From: DATCVA01 sp036567205
GTDB lineage: Bacteria > Pseudomonadota > Gammaproteobacteria > Burkholderiales > Burkholderiaceae_B
Direction of reading: 5' to 3'
NCBI GenBank assembly: GCA_036567205.1
Contig: DATCVA010000244.1
Span: 1-5,336 of the forward strand
Length of the DNA stretch: 5,336 nucleotides
The notes beneath the pieces were generated by a model. The model was not told the DNA's origin. It saw only the letters and a list, made by a program, of their open reading frames with translations, and searched no databases. Of this stretch, positions 1 to 5,336 are shown one piece after another. The translations under genes were made by a program, and so were the position numbers. Position 1 is the first letter of the stretch. Every line of letters begins with the position of its first letter.

Positions 1-176
1 TGATCGGCCGGACGCCCTTTCGCTGCATAGATGCGGGCAATGGCCTCGGGATTTTCAGCGTCGCCGCCAAGCCCATAAACGGTTTCGGTTGGAAATGCGA
101 CCAGGCCGCCATCGGCCAATCGCCTGGCTGCTTGTTCTATGGTGGGGGCCGTATCCGGCACATTAACAATTGGCAT
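1..176 (-). CDS. Sua5/YrdC/YciO-type L-threonylcarbamoyladenylate synthase, N-terminal part (cut by window edge)
   Basis: The product would make threonylcarbamoyl-AMP from threonine, bicarbonate and ATP in the cytoplasm, the first step of the t6A modification at position 37 of ANN-decoding tRNAs. Only the first 58 codons are visible. They read MPIVNVPDTAPTIEQAARRL at the start, followed by the family hallmark FPTETVYGLGGDA (about residues 28-40) and AKGRPAD (about 52-58), which matches the KxR nucleotide-binding motif of this family. The ATG at 174-176 lies 7 bp after the purK stop. No convincing Shine-Dalgarno sequence precedes it, so translation may depend on ribosomes finishing purK. The family name is secure. 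Whether the full protein is the short TsaC form or the longer Sua5 form with a C-terminal domain cannot be seen here, so I give no symbol. Confidence 0.9.
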   Translation of the reverse strand, partial: MPIVNVPDTAPTIEQAARRLADGGLVAFPTETVYGLGGDAENPEAIARIYAAKGRPAD

Positions 177-183
177 GCCGAAA

Positions 184-1359
184 TTAATACGCAATGCCCA
201 GCGCTGCGGCAACCTGCGCAGCGCCCTGCTGCGCCTCGGCCAATGTTGACCCCAGAATAGTGACATGCCCCATTTTCCGGCCGCGTCGCGCTTCGGCTTT
301 ACCGTACAAATGCAATTTGGCCATTGAGACCTGCAGCACGCCCTGCCAGTCGGGCTCGCGCATTAAGCCGGTCTGCGAATCGAACCAGACATCGCCTAAA
401 ATATTAAGCATTATCGACGGACACAGGCAGTGCGTACTACCCAGAGGCAATCCCGCCATTACCCGTGCCTGCTGCTCGAACTGGCTGGTCGCGCAGGCAT
501 CTATGGTGTAATGACCGCTATTATGCGGACGAGGCGCTACCTCGTTCGCCACCAGACGGCCGTCGTCCAGCACAAAAAACTCAACGCACAACACACCGTA
601 ATAATCCAGCGCCTTAACGATTTGTAGCGCGGCATCGGTGGCCTGCCGGTTAATTTCGGCATTGCCGCCATCGTCGGCCACGGTTGAAATCGCCAATATG
701 CCCTCGCGGTGCTCGTTGGCAGCTGGCGGATACACCACACACTGGCCGTCAAATCCGCGTGCCATTACGACCGAAATTTCGAATGCCAGCGGCATCAGCG
801 CCTCGAGCACACACGATGCATTATTGAATGATGCAAAAGCCGCCAGCGCTTCTTGCCGGTTTTGAACTCGGGCCTGCCCTTTACCGTCGTAACCCAGGCG
901 GGCGACTTTGACAATGCCCGGAAATAATGTGTCGGGCGCCGCGTTAATATCGTCGACGGATTGAATTGCAACGTAAGGGGCTACAGGAACGCCCGCTTTG
1001 ACGATAAAACCCTTCTCCTGAATCCGGTCCTGCACAATGGCAACGGCTTCAGCAGCCGGGCTTACCCGGCTGTTCTGCGCCAGTTGCTTCAGGCTTGCCG
1101 CGGGAACGTTTTCAAATTCGGTAGTAACGGCACGGCATAGTTCAGACAAACGCCCCAGGGCAGCCTCGTCATCGTAATCGGCCTGAATATGCAGGTCGGC
1201 CACCACCCCCGCCGGGCAAGGCGAACCCGGATCGAGCACAGCAACTTTATAGCCCAGCGCTTGAGCCGCATGGCAAAACATGCGCCCCAACTGCCCTCCC
1301 CCGACAATACCCAACCAGTCTCCTGGTGTAATCGGAAACGGCGTAGAGGCTGCATTCAT
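184..1359 (-). CDS. purK: N5-carboxyaminoimidazole ribonucleotide synthetase (PurK)
   Basis: PurK uses ATP and bicarbonate to carboxylate AIR to N5-CAIR, the substrate of PurE, in de novo purine synthesis. The 391-residue protein is an ATP-grasp enzyme of somewhat more than the E. coli length. Visible landmarks are the N-terminal GGGQLGRM (residues 20-27), TEFENVP (80-86), the ATP-grasp glycine-rich loop VKVARLGYDGKGQ (150-162), and the metal/ATP-binding segment NEVAPRPHNSGH (272-283). I chose the ATG at 1357-1359. An in-frame TTG two codons upstream (1363-1365) is possible but less likely. The ribosome site is weak: only GGA at 1366-1368, six bases before the ATG. The gene follows purE after an unusually long 180-bp gap and precedes the sua5-like gene by 7 bp. 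All key motifs are intact. Confidence 0.96.
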   Translation of the reverse strand: MNAASTPFPITPGDWLGIVGGGQLGRMFCHAAQALGYKVAVLDPGSPCPAGVVADLHIQADYDDEAALGRLSELCRAVTTEFENVPAASLKQLAQNSRVSPAAEAVAIVQDRIQEKGFIVKAGVPVAPYVAIQSVDDINAAPDTLFPGIVKVARLGYDGKGQARVQNRQEALAAFASFNNASCVLEALMPLAFEISVVMARGFDGQCVVYPPAANEHREGILAISTVADDGGNAEINRQATDAALQIVKALDYYGVLCVEFFVLDDGRLVANEVAPRPHNSGHYTIDACATSQFEQQARVMAGLPLGSTHCLCPSIMLNILGDVWFDSQTGLMREPDWQGVLQVSMAKLHLYGKAEARRGRKMGHVTILGSTLAEAQQGAAQVAAALGIAY

Positions 1360-1390
1360 AAACAATCCGGCAAAAGGTAAGTTTTAAATT

Positions 1391-1418
1391 TAGATAAGAC
1401 AAAACCAGGCGTTCACAA
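1391..1418 (-). promoter_or_regulatory. Weak promoter-like pair upstream of purK
   Basis: On the minus strand, TTGTGA (1413-1418, four of six matches to the sigma-70 -35 consensus) is followed after 16 bases by TATCTA (1391-1396, three of six matches to the -10 consensus) inside an AT-rich stretch. The -35-like box falls in the loop of the hairpin at 1403-1431. The match is poor and could be chance. It is listed because the long gap allows purK-sua5 to have its own promoter. Confidence 0.2.
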
Positions 1419-1431
1419 AAATACGCCGGTT
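1403..1431 (-). other. Imperfect hairpin between purE and purK; weak terminator or processing-site candidate
   Basis: Read on the minus strand, AACCGGCGT pairs with ACGCC-T-GGTT, giving nine base pairs interrupted by one bulged T around a 10-base loop (1413-1422). The bases after the stem in the transcription direction are TTGTCTTATC, which is only a poor T-tract. The structure could be a weak or partial Rho-independent terminator after purE, an RNA-processing site, or chance. It lies 139 bp after the end of the purE reading direction's stop region midpoint is not relevant; what matters is that it falls 44 bp before the purK ATG. Confidence 0.3.
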
Positions 1432-1539
1432 TACTGGCTGGCCTGAATCAATTGTGAATGTACCGACAAAGCCGGGCAATGCAACTGCCACGGCCAGCGA
1501 AGTCGATGCCGCGCTCGATTGATTGATCCAGGCACAGAA

Positions 1540-2067
1540 TTACATTCTTACATGAGGCGGCACAACCATATTTCGTGCCGTCTCGGTTTGCTGAACACGA
1601 AAGGCGTTCAACTTCTGTCGTAAGGCGGCATCGGTTGTGGCCAGGCAGGCCACAACATGTAACGCTGCATTGGCTGCACCCGCCTCGCCAATGGCAAAGG
1701 TGGCAACCGGCACCCCCTTGGGCATTTGCACTATTGATAGCAGCGAGTCCTCGCCACGCAGGTATTTAGAGGGTACAGGCACTCCAAATACTGGAACAGG
1801 CGTTAACGCCGCCATCATTCCGGGCAGATGGGCCGCGCCGCCGGCGCCGGCAATAATGGCGTGTAAACCGCGATCGGTGGCGGACGCTCCGTACTCGACC
1901 ATATCCAGTGGCATGCGATGGGCTGAAACCACACGCATTTCATGCTTGACACCAAACGCGTCAAGAATAGCTGCCGCATGCTTCATAACATCCCAGTCGC
2001 TGGAGGACCCCATAATTATGCCCACTAATGGACTGGCGTTAACTTCAGTGTCGGTCGATGTAGTCAT
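1540..2067 (-). CDS. purE: N5-carboxyaminoimidazole ribonucleotide mutase, class I (PurE)
   Basis: PurE moves the carboxyl group of N5-CAIR to carbon 4 of the imidazole, producing CAIR for PurC. The 175-residue protein has the complete class I set: GSSSDWD (residues 20-26, substrate phosphate and ribose binding), SAHR (48-51, with His50 corresponding to the catalytic His45 of E. coli PurE), GAGGAAHLPGM (74-84), GVPVPSK (95-101), SLLSIVQMPKGVPV (108-121) and FAIGEAGAANAAL (124-136). The presence of purK in the same cluster agrees with a class I mutase rather than the purK-independent class II enzyme. The first 12 residues are a variable leader before the core begins at LVGIIMGS. The ATG at 2065-2067 is supported by an AGGA ribosome site 8 bases upstream. 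The gene starts 26 bp after the purC stop. Confidence 0.97.
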   Translation of the reverse strand: MTTSTDTEVNASPLVGIIMGSSSDWDVMKHAAAILDAFGVKHEMRVVSAHRMPLDMVEYGASATDRGLHAIIAGAGGAAHLPGMMAALTPVPVFGVPVPSKYLRGEDSLLSIVQMPKGVPVATFAIGEAGAANAALHVVACLATTDAALRQKLNAFRVQQTETARNMVVPPHVRM

Positions 2068-2075
2068 GATGAAGT

Positions 2076-2079
2076 TCCT
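2076..2079 (-). promoter_or_regulatory. Ribosome binding site of purE
   Basis: AGGA on the minus strand, within CAGGAA, lies 8 bases before the purE ATG. It fixes this start over internal methionines. The site is inside the short purC-purE gap, so purE has its own initiation signal. Confidence 0.7.
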
Positions 2080-2093
2080 GAGAATCGTGTCGG

Positions 2094-2972
2094 CTAGGTC
2101 GTTAAGCGCGTCAGAGCCTCGCGATACTTGGCGGCCGTTTTCTCGAGCACTTCGGCCGGCAAGCGGGGGGCTGGAGGCGTTTTGTCCCAGGCCTGGGTTT
2201 CAAGCCAGTCGCGCACGAACTGCTTGTCGAACGAGGGAGGGCTAATACCCACGGCGTACTCAGAGGCGGGCCAGAAACGCGACGAATCAGGCGTAAGAAC
2301 CTCGTCCATAAGATGCAGCTGGCCTTGATCGTCAAGCCCGAACTCAAACTTGGTATCGGCAATCATGATGCCTTTGGTTGCCGCGAACTCTGAGGCCTGG
2401 CTATACAGCCTTAATGTAACGTCACGAATTTGCTCTGCCATTTGCTGGCCGACTTCGCGCACGACATGGTCAAAATCAACGTTCTCGTCGTGAGAGCCAA
2501 ACTCGGCTTTGGCTGCTGGCGTAAAAATAGGACTGGGCAAACGGCTGGCTTGCTTCAAACCCGCCGGCAAGCGGATGCCGCATACCGAACCGCTGTCCTG
2601 ATAGTCTTTCCAGCCCGACCCGATCAAATAGCCGCGAGCGACGGCTTCAACCAGAATTGGTTTAAGCCGCTTGACCACGACGGCCCTGCCCGCAACCTGA
2701 TCGCGCTCGTCGGACGCGACCACGTCTTCGGGCTGAACGCCCGTCGAGTGGTTGGGCAAAACATGCGCGAGTTTCTTTAGCCAGAACTCGGTAAGCTCGG
2801 TAAGCACCTGGCCCTTCCCAGGAATGGGATCGTCAAGAATTACATCGAAGGCCGAGATGCGGTCGGTAGCGACGATCAATAACTTATCGTCGCCCACAGC
2901 GTACATATCGCGTACTTTGCCCCGCGCAAGCAAAGGCAGGGATTTAATCGTTGACTGATGAAGTGCTTGCAT
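2094..2972 (-). CDS. purC: Phosphoribosylaminoimidazole-succinocarboxamide synthase (SAICAR synthetase, PurC)
   Basis: PurC joins CAIR to aspartate with ATP hydrolysis, making SAICAR, the step after PurE. The protein has 292 residues, well above the roughly 240 of the E. coli type, and resembles the longer form found in many betaproteobacteria and in yeast Ade1. Landmarks are GKVRD (residues 18-22, nucleotide binding), TDRISAFD (37-44), VEAVARGYLIGSGWKDY (108-124, a family signature), FTPAAKAEFGSHDENV (150-165), IADTKFEFG (204-212) and MDEVLTPDSSRFW (222-234). Its ATG directly abuts the TAA of fba with no base between, and only a weak GGTG (2979-2982) serves as a ribosome site, which suggests translational coupling to fba. 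No frameshift or missing motif is seen. Confidence 0.97.
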   Translation of the reverse strand: MQALHQSTIKSLPLLARGKVRDMYAVGDDKLLIVATDRISAFDVILDDPIPGKGQVLTELTEFWLKKLAHVLPNHSTGVQPEDVVASDERDQVAGRAVVVKRLKPILVEAVARGYLIGSGWKDYQDSGSVCGIRLPAGLKQASRLPSPIFTPAAKAEFGSHDENVDFDHVVREVGQQMAEQIRDVTLRLYSQASEFAATKGIMIADTKFEFGLDDQGQLHLMDEVLTPDSSRFWPASEYAVGISPPSFDKQFVRDWLETQAWDKTPPAPRLPAEVLEKTAAKYREALTRLTT

Positions 2973-4037
2973 TTATTGCACCAATTGAGCCAATTTACCC
3001 GACGCGTATTGCTGCGCCATTTCGCTTAAAGGAATAGGCTTGATTTTACTGGCGTTGCCGGCCGTACCGAACTGCTCGTAACGTTGCCTGCAAATTTCCT
3101 TGGCCGCCAGACGTGCGGGCTTGAGGTATTCGCGCGGATCGAACTTGGACGGATTTTCCGCCATAAAACGGCGAATTGCACCGGTCATGGCCAAACGGAT
3201 ATCAGTATCGATATTGATCTTGCGCACACCAAACTTGATGGCTTCCTGGATTTCTTCAACCGGAACACCATAGGTTTCTTTCATATCGCCGCCAAACTCG
3301 CGAATTTCAGCGAGCAGGTCTTGCGGTACGCTGGAACTGCCATGCATGACCAGGTGGGTATTGGGCAGGCGATGGTGAATTTCCTTGATCCGGGAAATAG
3401 ACAGAATGTCGCCCGTGGGTTTGCGTGTAAATTTGTAAGCACCATGGCTTGTACCGATAGCAATGGCCAGGGCATCAAGCTGTGTCTGGCGAACGAAATC
3501 GGCGGCCTGCTCGGGATCGGTCAGCAATTGCTCCATAGTAAGCTTGCCGTCGGCGCCATGGCCATCTTCCTTGTCGCCCTGCATGGTTTCGAGCGAACCC
3601 AGACAGCCCAGTTCGCCTTCGACTGTAACGCCCAGCTTGTGAGCCAAATTGACAACGCGGCGGGTAACGTCAACGTTATAGTCATAGTCGGCAATAGTTT
3701 TGCCGTCTTCTTTCAAGGATCCGTCCATCATGACGCTGGAGAAACCAAGATCGATGGCGCCCTGGCAAACAGCAGGCGATTGACCGTGATCCTGGTGCAT
3801 AACGACCGGAATGTGGGGATAGGTGTCGACAGCGGCTTGAATAAGCAATTTCAAAAAGCCTTCGCCGGCGTATTTACGCGCGCCTGCCGAGGCCTGCATG
3901 ATGACCGGGCTATCGGTTTCAGCCGCGGCCTCCATAATTGCCTGTACCTGCTCCAGGTTGTTAACGTTAAAAGCAGGGATACCATAACCGTTTTCGGCTG
4001 CATGATCGAGCAGCTGACGCATGGAAACTAGGGCCAT
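2973..4037 (-). CDS. fba: Class II fructose-1,6-bisphosphate aldolase, Calvin-cycle subtype
   Basis: This zinc-dependent aldolase cleaves fructose 1,6-bisphosphate to dihydroxyacetone phosphate and glyceraldehyde 3-phosphate, and runs in reverse in gluconeogenesis. The 354-residue length fits the Calvin subtype (CbbA-like). Visible motifs are the N-terminal GIPAFNVNN (residues 19-27), HQDHG (81-85, with Asp83 as the expected catalytic acid and His84 a zinc ligand), EGELG (140-144), GTSHGAYK (195-202, His198 a zinc ligand), MHGSSSVP (231-238, His232 a zinc ligand) and KINIDTDIR (273-281, phosphate binding). The subtype name reflects sequence family only; no carbon-fixation gene is present in the window, so a glycolytic role is the simplest reading. 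The ATG at 4035-4037 follows a strong AGGAG site. The stop codon touches the purC start. An equivalent symbol is cbbA or fbaA. Confidence 0.97.
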   Translation of the reverse strand: MALVSMRQLLDHAAENGYGIPAFNVNNLEQVQAIMEAAAETDSPVIMQASAGARKYAGEGFLKLLIQAAVDTYPHIPVVMHQDHGQSPAVCQGAIDLGFSSVMMDGSLKEDGKTIADYDYNVDVTRRVVNLAHKLGVTVEGELGCLGSLETMQGDKEDGHGADGKLTMEQLLTDPEQAADFVRQTQLDALAIAIGTSHGAYKFTRKPTGDILSISRIKEIHHRLPNTHLVMHGSSSVPQDLLAEIREFGGDMKETYGVPVEEIQEAIKFGVRKINIDTDIRLAMTGAIRRFMAENPSKFDPREYLKPARLAAKEICRQRYEQFGTAGNASKIKPIPLSEMAQQYASGKLAQLVQ

Positions 4038-4044
4038 GAGAAGA

Positions 4045-4049
4045 CTCCT
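4045..4049 (-). promoter_or_regulatory. Strong ribosome binding site of fba
   Basis: AGGAG on the minus strand lies 7 bases before the fba ATG, an optimal Shine-Dalgarno arrangement in keeping with a highly expressed central-metabolism enzyme. It is stronger than the sites of purC, purE and purK. Confidence 0.85.
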
Positions 4050-4076
4050 GAAGACAAATAATAAGGGATGATCTAC

Positions 4077-4107
4077 ATTTTACCTGATCGGGGGGATTGC
4101 CTTTGAA
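4077..4107 (-). promoter_or_regulatory. Possible promoter upstream of fba
   Basis: TAAAAT (4077-4082, five of six matches to the -10 consensus) sits about 40 bp before the fba start, giving an expected leader of roughly 30 to 35 bases that includes the AGGAG site. The best -35-like element is TTCAAA (4102-4107, four of six matches) at a long 19-base spacing; at 17 bases there is no match. The -10 box is convincing and the -35 is poor, so this may be a weak, activated or false promoter. Confidence 0.35.
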
Positions 4108-4120
4108 CGGACCCGATCGG
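4083..4120. repeat. Inverted repeat in the mog-fba gap
   Basis: On the plus strand CC-T-GATCGGG (4083-4092) is mirrored by CCCGATC-GG (4112-4120): nine pairs with one unpaired T, separated by 19 bases. The right arm contains the self-complementary octamer CCGATCGG. The repeat directly borders the -10-like box at 4077-4082 and covers the -35 region. It could be an operator or an RNA hairpin; no T-run follows it, so it is not a Rho-independent terminator. Confidence 0.4.
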
Positions 4121-4140
4121 CAAGCTGCTGCTTTCTTGCC
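4119..4140 (-). repeat. Short hairpin in the mog-fba gap
   Basis: On the minus strand GGCAAG pairs with CTTGCC around a 10-base loop (4125-4134). It shares two bases with the arm of the inverted repeat at 4083-4120, so the two structures would compete as RNA. No T-run follows, which argues against an intrinsic terminator for mog. Confidence 0.3.
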
Positions 4141-4188
4141 TGCCGGCGCAGCGAGCCTTGAAGACACGGCGGCAAAGACACTAACCGC

Positions 4189-4824
4189 TTATTTCGCGGG
4201 CTTAAGCCTTACGGCCGATTTGGGACGAAACGCCTTGACAACGTGCTCGTGCGTTTCGATGTAGGGGCCGCCGATCAGGTCTATGCAATAAGGTACTGCC
4301 GCAAAAATGCCAGGCACCAGGGTCTGGCCATCGTCGCCCTTCAGACCTTCAAGCGTTTCCTTGATGGCCTTGGGCTGGCCCGGCAAATTAATAATTAACG
4401 CGGCATGCGTATCGGTTTCACGAATCACGGCTACTTGCCTGGACAAAATAGCCGTTGGCACGAATTTAAGGCTGATCTGACGCATTTGCTCGCCAAAACC
4501 GGGCATTTCCCTGGTCGAAACCGCCAACGTAGCCTCGGGGGTAACATCGCGGCGCGCCGGCCCCGTCCCGCCCGTAGTAAGCACAAGATCACATCCCAAC
4601 TGGTCGGCCAGTTCGATCAGCGCGGCGGAAATTTGCGCAGGCTCGTCTGGAACAAGGCGCATGGCAAACTGCGCGGGCCGTATCAAGGCATCGTTCAGCC
4701 AGGCTTGCAGCGCAGGAATACCCTGATCGTCGTAGACGCCTTTGGACGCGCGGTCCGACACCGACACCAAGCCTACCAGCAGCTCGTCCGGGTGGCTCCG
4801 GAGCAATTTTTTCTGTTCAGGCAT
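4189..4824 (-). CDS. mog: Molybdopterin adenylyltransferase (Mog)
   Basis: Mog activates molybdopterin by adenylation, giving MPT-AMP, which MoeA then uses to insert molybdate in molybdenum cofactor synthesis. The 211-residue protein is a close match in layout to E. coli Mog (195 residues): LVGLVSVSDRASKGVYDDQGIPAL (from about residue 16), RLVPDE (56-61, Asp60 matching E. coli Asp49), TTGGTGPARRDVTPEA (83-98, Asp93 matching the catalytic Asp82), EMPGFGEQMRQISL (106-119), LPGQPKAIKE (148-157) and VPYCIDLIGGPYIET (177-191). The RRDVTP and QPKAIKE segments favour Mog over MoaB. It has a short hydrophilic N-terminal extension. The ATG at 4822-4824 is set by an AAGGAG site; a TTG 24 bases upstream is in frame but would include that site. 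The gene follows pgk after 50 bp. No other molybdenum gene is visible. Confidence 0.94.
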   Translation of the reverse strand: MPEQKKLLRSHPDELLVGLVSVSDRASKGVYDDQGIPALQAWLNDALIRPAQFAMRLVPDEPAQISAALIELADQLGCDLVLTTGGTGPARRDVTPEATLAVSTREMPGFGEQMRQISLKFVPTAILSRQVAVIRETDTHAALIINLPGQPKAIKETLEGLKGDDGQTLVPGIFAAVPYCIDLIGGPYIETHEHVVKAFRPKSAVRLKPAK

Positions 4825-4830
4825 AGGCCT

Positions 4831-4836
4831 CTCCTT
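4831..4836 (-). promoter_or_regulatory. Strong ribosome binding site that decides the mog start
   Basis: AAGGAG on the minus strand lies 6 bases before the ATG at 4822-4824. Because this site sits inside the eight codons that a TTG start at 4846-4848 would add, it argues for the ATG. Confidence 0.85.
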
Positions 4837-4874
4837 TACACGTCCCAATGACAGGCACAGACATATTTTTCCGA

Positions 4875-5336
4875 CTAACTTTGGGCGCGCTGTTGCAGCA
4901 CCTCGACAGCTGGCAGGGTCTTGCCTTCAAGAAACTCCAGAAAAGCGCCTCCGCCCGTTGAAATATAATCGACCTTGTCAGTGATTTTATATTTGGCAAT
5001 AGCCGCCAGCGTATCACCGCCGCCAGCAATCGAAAAGCCATCGGACTCGGCGATCGCATGGGCAACCACTTCCGTTCCGTGCGCAAACGCGTCGAGCTCG
5101 AACACACCAACCGGACCATTCCAGACGATCGTACCGGCGTGCTTCAGAATTTCTGCAAGCTGCCGGGCGGTTTGGGGACCAATATCCAGAATAAGATCGT
5201 CGTCGGCGACTTGATCTGCCGCCTTAACGACGGCTTGCGCATCGGCGCCGAACGTTTTGGCGCATACGACATCGACGGGAATAGGCACATCGGCCCCGCG
5301 TTTTTTCATAAGATCGATAACGGCCCTGGCCTGCCC
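4875..5336 (-). CDS. pgk: Phosphoglycerate kinase, C-terminal part (cut by window edge)
   Basis: Pgk transfers a phosphate between 1,3-bisphosphoglycerate and ADP in glycolysis and its reverse. The visible 153 residues, out of about 390 to 400 usual for bacterial Pgk, cover most of the C-terminal nucleotide-binding domain. Counting from the window edge, the motifs are DIGPQTA (51-57), WNGPVGVFE (72-80), FSIAGGGDTLAAI (101-113) and the terminal STGGGAFLEFLEGKTLPAV (126-144), ending at a TAG. The frame stays open to the right edge, so the methionine encoded at 5307-5309 is internal, not the start. The next gene, mog, begins 50 bp later with no hairpin or T-run between, so the two are probably cotranscribed. 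Confidence 0.97.
   Translation of the reverse strand, partial: GQARAVIDLMKKRGADVPIPVDVVCAKTFGADAQAVVKAADQVADDDLILDIGPQTARQLAEILKHAGTIVWNGPVGVFELDAFAHGTEVVAHAIAESDGFSIAGGGDTLAAIAKYKITDKVDYISTGGGAFLEFLEGKTLPAVEVLQQRAQS

Larger units (their letters stand above)
1360..1539. other. AT-rich purE-purK intergenic gap
   Basis: This 180-bp gap separates two purine genes that act in consecutive steps, whereas the other purine gap in the window (purC-purE) is only 26 bp. The part nearest purK (about 1376-1400) is markedly AT-rich compared with the coding regions. The gap contains one clear imperfect hairpin (1403-1431) and a weak promoter-like pair (1391-1418). I found no tRNA, no credible small gene with a ribosome site, and no repeat-family signature. 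Confidence 0.7.

Noticed and set aside
1421..1515. A plus-strand frame in the purE-purK gap with a protein-like reading
   Set aside because: It has no ATG start and no ribosome site, begins after a stop at 1391-1393 and ends by about 1522. It is too short to support as a gene.
1637..2245. A 202-codon open frame on the plus strand across purE and the end of purC
   Set aside because: It is antisense to two intact, well-conserved genes and low-complexity in character, so it is best explained as a shadow.
3084..4031. A 315-codon open frame on the plus strand, opposite fba
   Set aside because: It lies wholly within the fba coding region on the other strand, its translation shows no recognisable domain, and fba is complete with all catalytic motifs. 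It is a codon-usage shadow.
3967..4167. A 66-codon minus-strand frame across the mog-fba gap into fba
   Set aside because: It overlaps the fba start in another frame, has no clear ribosome site, and is rich in Ser, Ala, Lys and Arg without domain character. No pyk remnant can be read in it either.
4825..4874. Possible terminator between pgk and mog
   Set aside because: The 50-bp gap contains a short T-run on the plus strand near 4866-4870 but no stem precedes it in the direction of transcription.

Overview
The window looks like ordinary chromosomal housekeeping DNA from a betaproteobacterium of the order Burkholderiales, most likely near the family Alcaligenaceae (Bordetella, Pusillimonas, Advenella type). 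This placement rests on protein character (a long PurC of 292 residues, a Calvin-subtype class II aldolase of 354 residues, Burkholderiales-like PurE and PurK), on the gene order aldolase-purC-purE-purK-sua5, and on moderate GC, by eye a little over half. It is an inference, not a database result.

Every gene lies on the minus strand, so transcription runs from high to low coordinates. In that order the window holds: the 3' end of pgk (phosphoglycerate kinase, cut by the right edge); mog (molybdopterin adenylyltransferase); a 151-bp gap with inverted repeats and a possible promoter; fba (class II fructose-bisphosphate aldolase); purC directly abutting fba; purE after 26 bp; a 180-bp AT-rich gap with a hairpin; purK; and, 7 bp further on, the 5' end of a Sua5/YrdC-type threonylcarbamoyl-AMP synthase, cut by the left edge.

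Two metabolic blocks meet here. Pgk and Fba are central glycolytic/gluconeogenic enzymes. PurK, PurE and PurC catalyse three consecutive steps of de novo purine synthesis (AIR to N5-CAIR to CAIR to SAICAR), with gene order opposite to reaction order. The fba stop codon touches the purC start codon, so the blocks are probably cotranscribed and may be translationally coupled. Mog (molybdenum cofactor) and Sua5 (tRNA t6A modification) belong to neither pathway.

I found no mobile element, CRISPR array, RNA gene, toxin-antitoxin pair or defence gene, and no sign of an undescribed system. The points most worth a second look are mog sitting where I would expect pyk, the inverted repeats before fba, and the unusually long purE-purK gap. 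No stretch above 300 bp lacks a gene.
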